From Cytophagaceae bacterium (GTDB taxonomy: Bacteria > Bacteroidota > Bacteroidia > Cytophagales > Flexibacteraceae), in NCBI GenBank assembly GCA_947458545.1, contig CANGYH010000006.1, positions 1 to 64,000 of the forward strand: a DNA stretch of 64,000 nt, in the 5' to 3' direction. Shown here one piece after another: positions 16,736-26,100 of this stretch. The translations under genes were made by a program, and so were the position numbers. Numbering within the stretch: position 1 is the stretch's first letter; every line of letters begins with the position of its first letter. Below the pieces are notes generated by a model that made no database searches, was not told the DNA's origin, and was given only the letters and a program-made list of their open reading frames with translations.

Positions 16736-17386
16736 TCAACTGAAAAGGGCTGATCCAACCCGCACCATCGTGCTACCAGCCTCCAGGGCCAGCTCCCAGT
16801 CGTTGCTCATGCCCATGGAGAGGGTATGCATGGGGTAGCCCGCCTGCTGCAGCTCGTCGAAGAGGACCCGCAGGCCTGTAAACTCGGCAGTAATCTGGGC
16901 CGCATCCTCGGTCTGGGTGGCCATACCCATCAGGCCGCGCAGCTCCACGTGTTGCAGAGTAGGCAGCAGTGGGTCTTGCAGAAGGGTCTCCAGGCCGGTG
17001 CGGTCTAGGCCTTGCTTGGTCTCTTCTTGGGCTATGTGCATTTGCAGCAGGTAGGGTATGCGCCTGCCTGCCTTGGCAGCCTGCTTGTCCAGCTCTTGCA
17101 GCAGGGCAATACTCTCTACAGAGTGCACCAGGTGTACAAAGGGAGCAATGTACTTGGCCTTGTTGCGTTGTAGAGTCCCGATCTGGTGCCAACAGACGGT
17201 GGAGGGCAAGGCTGCCTGCTTCTCTACCATCTCTTGCACACGATTTTCGCCCAGGTGCAGTTGGCCTGCGTCTATGGCCTCTTGCAGTTGGGCCAGGGGC
17301 CGAAACTTGGACACAGCCACCAACTGCGCTGCGTAAGGCTCCAGCCGGTTTTTGATGCGCATTAGCTTTTCTTTGAGCTCTGACAT
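16736..17386 (-). CDS. YggS-family PLP homeostasis protein
   Basis: A 216-aa single-domain PLP-binding protein of the YggS/PLPBP family, involved in pyridoxal phosphate homeostasis rather than catalysis. The PLP lysine lies in LVAVSKFRP (Lys27), and family motifs 'LGENRVQE', 'WHQIGTLQRNK', 'VHSVES' and the C-terminal 'SMGMSNDWELALEAGSTMVRVG' (phosphate-binding SMGMS) are all present. The length is typical. The start codon (17384-17386) shares two bases with the start of the divergent MORN-repeat gene (17385-17387), so its promoter must lie within that gene's coding region unless translation starts further in. Confidence 0.93.
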   Translation of the reverse strand: MSELKEKLMRIKNRLEPYAAQLVAVSKFRPLAQLQEAIDAGQLHLGENRVQEMVEKQAALPSTVCWHQIGTLQRNKAKYIAPFVHLVHSVESIALLQELDKQAAKAGRRIPYLLQMHIAQEETKQGLDRTGLETLLQDPLLPTLQHVELRGLMGMATQTEDAAQITAEFTGLRVLFDELQQAGYPMHTLSMGMSNDWELALEAGSTMVRVGSALFS

Positions 17387-18728
17387 GAGAGGTATATTGT
17401 TGCTGCTGGCCCTGTGTGCCGCCGGCCTGGCCCAAGGGCAGGTCCGCGTGCGGACGTACTACGACTCTACCCGGGCCACAAAGCTAAAGGAGGAGTTTAC
17501 CATCGTATCGGCCACAGACAGTACCAAAGAGGGCCCCTACGTACGATACCACCAGCAGACGGGCAAGGTGGCCGCCAGCGGCAGCTTTAAGGCAGGCCGC
17601 AAAGAGGGCCAGTTTACCGAATATTACCCAGACGGCACCAAGCGGCTGGAGTCGTTCTTTGTCGACGGCCGCAAAAACGGCCCCATGATTGGCTACGGCC
17701 CCCAGGGGCAACCCGTGCAGCGTGCCCGCTTTGCCAACGACAAGCTGGCCGACAGCCTGCTGACGTATTACCCCGAGGGGCAGATCAAGTCTGCCGGGCG
17801 CTTTGTGAACGACAGCCTAGAGGGCCTGGCCCTGGAGTATTACCCCAACGGCCTAGTGGCCCAAGAGCTGCGCTATAGCCACGGCAAGCCCAACGGGCTG
17901 AGCCGCAAGTATTACGACACCGGCCTACCCCAAGAAGAAGCTGAGTATGTGAACGGTTTGCTCCAGGGCACTTTTAAGACCTACTACCGCGAGGGCGGGC
18001 TGGATACCGAGCAGCGCATGGAAGCCGGCCAGCGCAGCGGCGCCTTCAGCAGCTACTACAAGTCTGGCAAAAAGAAGTTGGAAGGCCGATACAAAGACGG
18101 AAAGCCCGACGGCACCCTCCGCGGCTACTTCGAGGACGGGCGCACCAGCCAGGAGGTACCCTACGAGGCTGGCTTCCGCAAGGGCAAAGCCAGGTTCTGG
18201 GCTCGCGAGGGCCACCTGCTGCGCACCGTTCGCTACGACCTCAACGAGACCTTGCAAGAGGTGACCGAATACTACCCCAACGGCAACATGCGCCGCACCC
18301 GTACCGAGCTTAAGGGCAAACCCGTAGGCGAGGCTATTACCTACCACCACAACGGAAAGACCTTCCGCCAAGAGCAGTTTGATGACCAGCACCGCCTATC
18401 AGGCAGCGCCACCGAGTACGACAGCCTGGGCAAGCGTACCCTGCAAGAGCAATACCTGGCAGGCCTGCGCACCGGCACCCTGACGCGCTACGCAGCCGGC
18501 AAACCCACCGAGACCGTCACCTACCAAGGTGGCCGGCGCGAGGGGCCCTACGCCGCCCTGTACCCCAACGGCAAGCCTGCCACCACCGGGCAATACCGGG
18601 CAGACCGCAAAAACGGCCTCTGGTACCACTACGACGAGCAAGGCAACAAAACGCGCGAGCAAGCCTACAAGATGGACCAACTGCTGCGCGAGCGCGAAAT
18701 ACCGCCGCCCAAAACAAAGGCCAAATAG
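17385..18728 (+). CDS. Exported MORN-repeat (YwqK-like) protein
   Basis: A 447-aa protein starting MRGILLLLALCAAGLAQGQ, a clear signal peptide, which fixes the start at 17385 (an earlier in-frame ATG would lie inside yggS). The mature part is a chain of about sixteen MORN_2-type repeats of 23-24 residues with consensus 'GxYTEYYPDGTKRLExxFVDGRKNG' (for example FTEYYPDGTKRLESFF, LALEYYPNGLVAQELRY, TEYYPNGNMRRTRTEL). Such repeats build an extended beta-meander; annotation as YwqK antitoxin is by domain only. With its signal peptide it is more likely a periplasmic or surface binding protein. A near-consensus TTTCTTTG (17368-17375) stands nine bases before the ATG. Confidence 0.85.
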   Translation: MRGILLLLALCAAGLAQGQVRVRTYYDSTRATKLKEEFTIVSATDSTKEGPYVRYHQQTGKVAASGSFKAGRKEGQFTEYYPDGTKRLESFFVDGRKNGPMIGYGPQGQPVQRARFANDKLADSLLTYYPEGQIKSAGRFVNDSLEGLALEYYPNGLVAQELRYSHGKPNGLSRKYYDTGLPQEEAEYVNGLLQGTFKTYYREGGLDTEQRMEAGQRSGAFSSYYKSGKKKLEGRYKDGKPDGTLRGYFEDGRTSQEVPYEAGFRKGKARFWAREGHLLRTVRYDLNETLQEVTEYYPNGNMRRTRTELKGKPVGEAITYHHNGKTFRQEQFDDQHRLSGSATEYDSLGKRTLQEQYLAGLRTGTLTRYAAGKPTETVTYQGGRREGPYAALYPNGKPATTGQYRADRKNGLWYHYDEQGNKTREQAYKMDQLLREREIPPPKTKAK

Positions 18729-18793
18729 CCTGTCGTGCGCTCTACTGAGCACCTCCCTTTTTGAAAAAATACAGGGGATTGGCCCTTAAATTC

Positions 18794-18801
18794 TATCTTT
18801 G
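18794..18801 (+). promoter_or_regulatory. -7 promoter element upstream of the broken protease gene
   Basis: TATCTTTG matches TAnnTTTG exactly and lies 18 nt before the ATG at 18820. The promoter is intact although the gene it would serve is damaged. Confidence 0.6.
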
Positions 18802-18819
18802 GGCTGCATTTATAACCTT

Positions 18820-20506
18820 ATGAGATAATTTTACAAGCTCCCTTTGGCTGGGCTGGTTGCCGTATCCTTGCTGTTTTCTGGTTGTGGCAGTATGGTTTCT
18901 GGCAATGGCCAGAAGGTCACCATCAGCGCTGGCACCCCAAATGCCGAGATATACCACAACGGCAAAAAAGTGGGCACCGGCACAGCCCGCATCAAAGTAA
19001 AGCGCACCGAGAAGGTGCAAGAGTTCGTCTTCAAGTCAGACTCGCTCAAGCCACGCCGGGGCACGCTCGGCCTGGAGTATCGCCGGGGCACGCAGCATCT
19101 TAACCTGATCTTGCTGCCAACGCTATACGGAGCCATTTATGGCTACTACATAGACAAAGCCAACAATCGTACCTACCGCTATCCCTCTACGCTGGTGGTG
19201 CCGCCGCTGGTGCAGGTGCCGCGCCGCAAGGCCAACGAGAAGTACATCCTCGTAAACCAAACCTCGGCCTTGCTCAAGTCAAAAGACACCTCTACGCTTA
19301 TTTACCTGGGCGTGCGCAACTACAAAAAGCGCAAGGTGTATCAGGCAGAGCGTTTCGATGAGTCTATCGACTACTCCAACACCATCTACGAAGACCAGCT
19401 CAACGACCTACTCAAAAAGTCTGGCTATGTAGATACCGTCCGCAAGCTCTTCCCCACCGTCGGCTCTACGCTGTACATAGACTCAAAGCTGACGCGCTTC
19501 CGCGAGGAGGTCATCTTCCCGAATGCCATCAATGGCAGCAAAAACGGCATGCGCGCCTCGGTAGCCACCCGCGCCACGGTAGAGTGGAAGGTGCTCGACG
19601 CCTACAAGCGTCCGCTCTTCAGCCATACGTCTAATACCGTTTCAGATTTCTTTTTGATTAAAGACCTGGGCGATAAGGACATCCTCAAAGAGACCATCCT
19701 GGCTTCTGCAGCCGATGCCATCGAGTATGCTTTGCTAGACCTGCAGGCCCAGCCTGCCTTCCAGAAGGTGAAAATGATGGAGTCTGGCGCTGACGCCGCC
19801 AAAGCCTACGACTCTATGGAGCGCATTGTGCTGGCCAAGCCCACCCCTCGGCCCGACGCCAAAATGAGCGACATGCTCAACAGCAGCGTTACCATACAAG
19901 GTAGGCGAGGGCCACGGCAGCGGTTTCATCGTCTCTAAAGACGGTTACATTATCACCAACCTGCACGTCGTAGCCGGAGAAGACGGCGGTGTACCCGAGG
20001 TCATCCTGCACGACGGCGAGAAACACAAGGCCGAGGTAGTACGCTCTAGCGAGGCCATGGACCTGGCCCTGCTCAAGATCAAGGCAGACAACCTGCAACC
20101 CTTCTTGCTAGAGAAAGAACTGGCCGACATCGGCACCGAGGTGTGGGCCGTCGGTACACCCAGGAGCATCGAGCTTGGGCAGTCCGTCTCTAAGGGCGTA
20201 ATCTCAGGGATGCGCAAGGCAGAAGATAAAGAAATGAACTACATCCAAACGGATGCGGCCGTCAACCCTGGCAACTCGGGCGGTGCCCTCATCACCAAAG
20301 ACGGGCGTGTGCAAGGTGTAGTTTCTATGCGCCTCACCCGTGCAGAAGGTGTCGGCTTTGCTTTGCCTGCCCCGCAGGTCTTCAAAGGGCTAAAGCTGGC
20401 CTATGCAGACGAGGCCAAGGCTGAGGCACCCGCACCAGCTGCGGCCCCCGTGGCGGCCCCGGCTGCGCCTGCCAAGGCCAAAGCCCCTGCCAAAAAGGGC
20501 AAGTAA
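18820..20506 (+). pseudogene. Trypsin-like (S1C) serine protease lipoprotein, broken by a nonsense codon and a frameshift
   Basis: Joining the pieces gives a lipoprotein of about 560 residues. The start is ATG AGA TAA: after a stop at codon 3 the frame continues FYKLPLAGLVAVSLLFSGC, a lipobox signal peptide, so codon 3 was probably AAA. The N-terminal domain (to about residue 360) is PEGA-like at first (GTPNAEIYHNGKKVGTG) and otherwise unknown. At about 19901-19905 an extra base shifts the frame. Without it, VTIQG continues GEGHGSGFIVSKDG into a trypsin-fold protease with all three catalytic residues: His in TNLHVVAG, Asp in MDLALLK and Ser in NPGNSGGAL. The C-terminus is a Pro/Ala/Lys-rich tail. 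Initiation at TTG 18844 could bypass the stop but would lose the charged n-region. Sequencing error is possible at either site; neither is in a homopolymer prone to miscalling. Confidence 0.75.
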
Positions 20507-20522
20507 CCCCGCGCCCCTTCTT

Positions 20523-20575
20523 CCAAAAGACAAAGGCGACCGCCCCAACCCGGGGCGGTCGCCTTTGTCTTTTGG
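20523..20575. terminator. Perfect 24-bp bidirectional terminator hairpin
   Basis: Arms 20523-20546 and 20552-20575 are perfectly complementary around a five-base loop. The stem is GC-rich near the loop and ends in AAAAG/CTTTT, so it can work in both directions between the convergent protease and enoyl-CoA hydratase genes. Confidence 0.9.
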
Positions 20576-20588
20576 CACCCTTAGCGGG

Positions 20589-21377
20589 CTATCGGCCTTC
20601 GAATTTGGGGGCGCGCTTCTCCAGAAAAGCCTGCACACCTTCGGCATGGTCAAACGTTTTGCCGGCGGCCTCCTGGTAGAGGGCCTCTTTCTCAAGCATC
20701 TGCTCCAGATTGTGCGAGAAGCTCTCTTGCAGCAGCTTTTTGAGCAAGCCCAGCCCTGCCGTAGGGCGGGAGGCCATGTCCGTAGCTAGCTTATCAACAA
20801 AGGCATCCAGCTCAGCGGCGGGCACACAGTGGGCAATCATACCGATTTGCTGGGCCTCGGAGGCCGATACCTTGCGGCCCGTAGAGCATATCTCAAAGGC
20901 CCGGGCCGCCCCTACCAACCGGGGCAGAAAGTAGCTGCTGCCGGTATCGGGCACCAGGCCAATGTTGATGAAGAGCTCGGCAAAGTAGGCTGTATCTGCC
21001 GCCACCACCAAGTCGGCGGCCAGCGCCAGCGAGCAGCCTGCTCCGGCCGCGACGCCCTGCACGCGGGCGATGATGGGCTTGGGCAGATTGCGCATCAGCC
21101 GTACGGTGGGGTTGTATTTGCGCTCGATGCTCTCGTAGAGGCTGCGGCCCTTCTGGGTAGCGCCTTCTTTGAGGTCTTGCCCCGAGCAAAAGGCCTTGCC
21201 CGCGCCGCCCGACAGCACCACGGCACGAATGGCCTTGTCTTTACCGCAGGTTTTGAGGGCATCTTGCAGCTCCTGGGCAATCTGCTCGTTGATGGCATTG
21301 TACACCTCGGGCCGGTTGAGCGTGATGGTAGCCACACCCTGGGCCGATACGTCAAATAGTATGTGCTCGTAGCTCAT
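20589..21377 (-). CDS. Enoyl-CoA hydratase/isomerase family protein, PaaG-like
   Basis: A 262-aa crotonase-fold enzyme. The oxyanion-hole motifs AFCSGQDLKEG and VQGVAAGAGCSLALAADLVVAA are present, followed by FINIGLVPDTGSSYFLPRLVG. The GLVPDTG motif, with an Asp where hydratases have Glu, is characteristic of PaaG (ring 1,2-epoxyphenylacetyl-CoA isomerase) and related isomerases. No other phenylacetate genes are in the window, so the substrate is unproven; fatty-acid oxidation is an alternative. The ATG at 21377 lies five bases after CACCTTTG, one of several short-leader starts in the window. It appears monocistronic. Confidence 0.88.
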   Translation of the reverse strand: MSYEHILFDVSAQGVATITLNRPEVYNAINEQIAQELQDALKTCGKDKAIRAVVLSGGAGKAFCSGQDLKEGATQKGRSLYESIERKYNPTVRLMRNLPKPIIARVQGVAAGAGCSLALAADLVVAADTAYFAELFINIGLVPDTGSSYFLPRLVGAARAFEICSTGRKVSASEAQQIGMIAHCVPAAELDAFVDKLATDMASRPTAGLGLLKKLLQESFSHNLEQMLEKEALYQEAAGKTFDHAEGVQAFLEKRAPKFEGR

Positions 21378-21503
21378 AGGTGCAAAGGTGCGGCTGCAAT
21401 GGGTATTCTGTTGTAGAGAGGGGTGCCTGCATTAGCGATTGTTAGGCACTATGATACAAACTATGTGGTTTCATAGGTTGAGTTCGGCAGAGATCGAAGA
21501 TCA

Positions 21504-21947
21504 TCAATGCCTATTTTGAAGATAATTTTGGGCAACGTGTAGCCTAAAAGAATCTTTGAACTTAGGAAAGTTTTCAGGATTTTCGAACCAATATCTATGA
21601 AGGCAACTCTCAGTCTCTATTACTACAGACCATGTCTTCAGTAACTGATTATCACCTTTATCAATAATTGTCTCGCAAAAGTTCCAGACTATGTATGCGT
21701 AAGTTTCATACCGCACTCGATCGAGGCCGGTAAGCCTATTACAATAATCACTTGTCAATTCCCGATCTCTAAAAGAGGGATGCTCAATTCCAATCTTTAA
21801 AATCTCAAGATAAGTTAGATCGATAGTATCATAAGTATTGGCGTGCTTATCCTTATACCACAAAATTATGTAGAGTAAGATGGCAATAGCAGATAAGATT
21901 GTCGCAAAAGAACTTGCGATTAAATTCCAGGTCTCAGCATTTGTCAT
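21504..21947 (-). CDS. Single-pass membrane protein of unknown function
   Basis: A 147-aa protein with one N-terminal membrane helix (about residues 8-30, NLIASSFATILSAIAILLYIILWY) followed by a soluble helical domain rich in aromatic residues (YETYAYIVWNFCETII, YWFENPENFPKFKDSF). No family is recognised with confidence. Its start overlaps the stop of the GNAT gene by ATGA, so the two form one operon. The pair is much AT-richer than the enoyl-CoA hydratase gene beside it, suggesting acquired DNA. Confidence 0.72.
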   Translation of the reverse strand: MTNAETWNLIASSFATILSAIAILLYIILWYKDKHANTYDTIDLTYLEILKIGIEHPSFRDRELTSDYCNRLTGLDRVRYETYAYIVWNFCETIIDKGDNQLLKTWSVVIETESCLHRYWFENPENFPKFKDSFRLHVAQNYLQNRH

Positions 21948-22609
21948 ATAATCTCGGTGTTATCTTGTAATATGGCCAATGGGATACCATCTATTATTGA
22001 CAACCAGTTCTGAGCATTAGCATCTATCTCATAGTGGTTTAGGTATAAATCTGTAACCAGGTTTTTGACTTTTAAGCCAAAACCACTATCATTTTCATGT
22101 CTAGGATAAATCATTAATAACATTTCAGTCGGTAATGTACCATCTAGGGCTGGCAACTTATAAGGAACATCCAGAAGAAGATAGCAACCGTTTCTTATGT
22201 AGAAATTGACGCGCTTCTTCTTTTGCAAATTGTTGTCACCAAATAGATAGTTTTCTACCTCAATAATAATATAGCGATTATCCTTGTTTGCCAGTACCGC
22301 CAAGTATTGGAACATCCTTGCTCCTACATTTAAATTTCTGAGTTCGCTTTTAACGGCCAAATAGTCTAGCAACAAAAATTCCGAGTCGCTAAATCTCCAC
22401 AAAAGAGCCATTGACACAACTTCATTATCAATTATCCCTACATGTAAATTGGCTTTATTCTCAGCCAATTGCAAAGCGATGTTAGCTACAGGTCGTCGCT
22501 CGTTGCTAGGGAATGAAGCCAGGTATATTGCCATAGCCTCATCAAACAATGCGTTGCTATCGCCTGCTACGTGATGAAAAGTTAAATCACCTATCACACT
22601 ATTGCTCAA
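21944..22609 (-). CDS. GNAT-like N-acetyltransferase
   Basis: A 221-aa protein with the layout of a GNAT acetyltransferase. An N-terminal strand-helix with 'IYLASFPSNERRP' is a common opening of this subgroup. A core strand 'LLLDYLAVKSELRNLNVGARMFQYLAVLA' follows, where the acetyl-CoA pyrophosphate loop (usually Q/RxxGxG/A) appears as LRNLNVGARM. After it comes 'IIIEVENYLF', then 'RVNFYIRNGCYLL', the usual 'FYxxxGF' region. The substrate is unknown. It is the upstream gene of the AT-rich pair with the membrane protein. Confidence 0.68.
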   Translation of the reverse strand: MSNSVIGDLTFHHVAGDSNALFDEAMAIYLASFPSNERRPVANIALQLAENKANLHVGIIDNEVVSMALLWRFSDSEFLLLDYLAVKSELRNLNVGARMFQYLAVLANKDNRYIIIEVENYLFGDNNLQKKKRVNFYIRNGCYLLLDVPYKLPALDGTLPTEMLLMIYPRHENDSGFGLKVKNLVTDLYLNHYEIDANAQNWLSIIDGIPLAILQDNTEII

Positions 22610-23090
22610 CCTTAGTGCCCTTATTGCTAAATAATACTCATCTCCGCCTAAATGTAAAGCTGCAATGGCTAATGGTAAAAGTTCAAGTTAGGTCAAGTTT
22701 GGGCTCGCGGCCTGAGAAGGTACGTTCCGCCTAGTGGTACGGGGGCGCTGCACATGGCGTGTACTTTTGCGATTAGACTTGGCCTACTGCATTTGTCGAA
22801 GTATTAATAGCAATCTACCTAATGGCCAAAGCCTTCGGGCAAATTGCTCCTCGGGCTGCTAGGCCTAAGGCCATAAAGCATGGCATTGGCAACCTGACGC
22901 AGATCTAGGCTTCGGCAACGTATCCTTGGCTCAACGATTGGGTGTATAAGCACTTAGGGGGTCAGTCAGGGGGTTGTAGCCCGTGTGCTTGGCCTCGTGG
23001 TAGTAAGAGACTTGTCGTTAAGCTCCTCCTACTGACCCACTCCCCTTTTTTTTGCCGATAGGCCTAGGGTAGATTTACTGAGAGGCTCTA
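22610..23090. other. Degenerate intergenic DNA with a dispersed repeat
   Basis: About 480 bp with no intact gene. On the minus strand, fragments such as VSYYHEAKHTGYNPLTDPL and DLRQVANAMLYGLRPSSPR look like decayed coding sequence in different frames, but I cannot name a parent. At 22727-22743 lies a 17-mer (CCGCCTAGTGGTACGGG) found again at 43629-43645, with further similarity on one side. An old mobile-element scar is the simplest reading. Confidence 0.4.
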
Positions 23091-23130
23091 TTACGAAAAA
23101 AGCCTTCTAATCAGAAGGCTTTTTTCGTAA
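23091..23130. terminator. Bidirectional terminator hairpin
   Basis: Perfect 18-bp arms (23091-23108 and 23113-23130) around AATC. The AT-rich outer part gives A6/T6 tracts on both strands. It terminates the CBM/T9SS gene, which ends at 23194 on the minus strand. Confidence 0.88.
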
Positions 23131-23193
23131 ATAAATAAAGTTCAATTGTCTTACACCATTGAAAATTCTCAAGCAATTTTGAGGTAAATCCAG

Positions 23194-26100
23194 TTATTGG
23201 ATTACTACTCGTTGTTGCAAGGTAGCCCCTTGCCCAATGGCCTTTATCAAATAGATACCGCTTGAAAGGCTTTGAGTTTCTATGCAAGTATTGACGGATG
23301 ACTCTACTTTGCGACGAACAAGAATGCGACCTTTAGCATCTACGAGTTGTATTTCGGCTGCCCCTGTAAAGTGGCTTAAACTCACCTGGATAGACTGGCC
23401 CCCCACGGTTGGATTGGGCCAAATATCAAGGCTAGGTTGGGCTGTAAAGGTTTCCGTTTTTGTAATGGTGGCCGGGGAAAACACAAGCGTGAAGCGACCA
23501 TTTTGCGCAGCGGGGTTTTGGCCCATGCTGAAAATGACGGTATTGTTTGTAGCTGTTACCTCAGTGAACGTGCCCGCAAAGGCATCCCGAACGTATATAC
23601 GAGTACCTGGATCGAAGCTCTCCAGATTTGCAAACCGCATTGTTACCTGGTTACCATTTGGTACCCTGACAATGACGGGCACTTCATACCGGGCTGATAG
23701 CTCGGGCATTACGTTTGTGGCCAAGACCATACCAGCCGCCGATGTTGAAATGTCCAGACCAGAGCCCGCTAGGTTGTCGGCATCATAAGCATCACGGCCG
23801 GCCAATCCAGCCTCATAGAACAGCACTACGGCTTCGTCTGCATAGCTGCCTTGCTCTACTGAAATACGCAGCAAGTTGGCAAGGGCAGACTGACGCAAGA
23901 AGCTTGATCCGTTGGCAGAAGACTTATGGCTTTCTTTAAAGGTGATTGGCGTAGCGCTCGCGGCAGTGGCCTTGATGAAAAAGCCCTGAGAAGAGGCAAT
24001 GTATTGCGAGGCACCGTTGGTGCCCGTATTAATACCTGCCGTAAATGTGGCGTAGTTACCTATCGCCGGATTATAGACATAATACGTATTGCTGATAGGT
24101 AGGCTGGTGTTTGCGGCATCTTGACGAACGGCCGTCCAATCAATCTCTGACATGTACGGGTTTCCGATAAGATTGTAACCACCACCGCCAAACATGCCCG
24201 GTGAGAAGGTGTAGGCTGCTTGCTTGTCACCAATAAATGGTGTGCCAGAGGTAATAAATCCTGATGTAGCAGGAGATAAATAAAGTCTGTAGCCTGTTGG
24301 GTTGCCGCCAGGGTTCAATTGTTGGGATAGAGAGGCAGGTACCTTCCAACCGTGTTGTTCAACTAAGGCGCCATTGTAGCGGCCGACCGTTGTGTCTGAC
24401 TCCGTATAGGCAAAGATGTTGGCGTTGTTCTTGGGTAGAACCCGCACGAGGGCCTCATCATAATCTGCGAGTGTTGTCGTAGCGAACGGCGCCGTCACAA
24501 AGTGCCAGCCGTTTACGTTTTTGTAGCGTTGCATTCGCATAGACCCTGTGATGGTAGCACCTGGTGGCACAGGAGCTAACCTTGCTGTGCCAGTTGGGCC
24601 AGAGAGCAATGTCAGGCTGCCAGCAGGGGCAATGGTAAGGCTGGATGTCGCATTTGCGAGTGTGAGTGTTCCGCTTACATTGGCAGCACTGGTCACCGTA
24701 ACCGACCCTGTTGTTTTGTTTAGCGTAAGGTTACCCACGGTAACGTTGCCACCCATGGTTTGGGCTCCAGCGCCGTTGAGCGTTACGCTGCCAGCAACCG
24801 TACCCTCGCCCGATAGATTGCCACAGAGATTGAGGTTGGCACTATTGCCAATAGTGAGCGTGCTGTTGCCTTGCATAGTAATACTGCCAGCGTTGATGGT
24901 GCTACCTACAGCAATGACAGGTTGGTTGGCGGCACGGGCGATGACGATATCCTCAAGGCAGCCACTTGGGGTTACCCCGGCATTCCAATTATCTCGCTCT
25001 ATGTAATTGGTACCGGTCAGGCCAGTCCATACATTGGGCACGCCACAATCTGTGCAGCGGTTGTAGCACACAATTGGTAAAACCGTAGCCCGGCTAATGG
25101 TCGTAACTACACGGTTGCTACCATTGCCGCAAGCAACGCCGAAGTTGGTCTCGTAACCACCATTGGGGCCGCCTGGGTTATATATTTTGTATTGATGCAT
25201 GCCTGCAGCCAGGTTTACAGTAGCCTCGTATACGTTGGTGGTACCGATGCGGACAAAAGGCTTGGCCGTGATGCTGTAGGTGTTAAAGCTCCCAACAAGC
25301 GTAGGGGTGCCAGTAACTGTTTGCCCAGACATATTGACCCTGAACGTGATAGGATAGGTAGGAGGGCACTTCGTACACGAGTTGAAGCAAACCGTATCTA
25401 AGGTGGCGTTACCAGTAGGGACGGTGTATATTCTGTTGTTACCGTTGCCGCACGGGGCTGAGATGTTGCCTTCATAACCACCGGATCCTATACCGTTTAC
25501 AAACTTGTATTGAATACTACTACCCTCAGGTACGTTTATGGTGGCCGTATAAATGGAAGTGTTGCCTACACGGCCCATTTGGGTAGCGCTCGTGCTCCAT
25601 CCATTAAACGTACCTGCAAGTGCTACGCCATTTGTTACAGTGGTATTCTTCATATCCACTAAAACGGTAACGGCAGATAAGGCTGCGCATGGGCCGCAAA
25701 GGTTAAAGCAGTTTACAGGCAGCGTCTGCGAAGGTGCCGACGTTACGGTATACGTACGGTTGCCACCACCTGCCGAGCATGGGCCATTGGGAAGGTTGTT
25801 TTCGTAGTTGCCTGAGTTAATTACAAACTTGTATGAGTACTGACGGCCTTCTTCAAGGTTTAGCGTAGTGGCATATGTTGTACCTGAGACTAGGATCATG
25901 GGGAGAGAAGTTGGGCTCCAACCGTTGAACTCTCCAGCCAGATAGACACCACTTACGGTAGCCTCGTTTTGTACATCTACTCTGAAGGTGACGGGGCGCC
26001 TAGGCGGGCAAACGCCACACCTGCTAAAACAAGAAACAGGAATAGTGGCGTCTGTAGTGCCAACCGTGTAGAAGCGATCTGTACCGCCATTGCTGCATGG

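Noticed and set aside
19901-19905. Programmed ribosomal frameshift in the protease gene
   Set aside because: There is no slippery heptamer or stimulatory hairpin at the site, and the gene also has a nonsense codon at position 3, so decay or sequence error is simpler.
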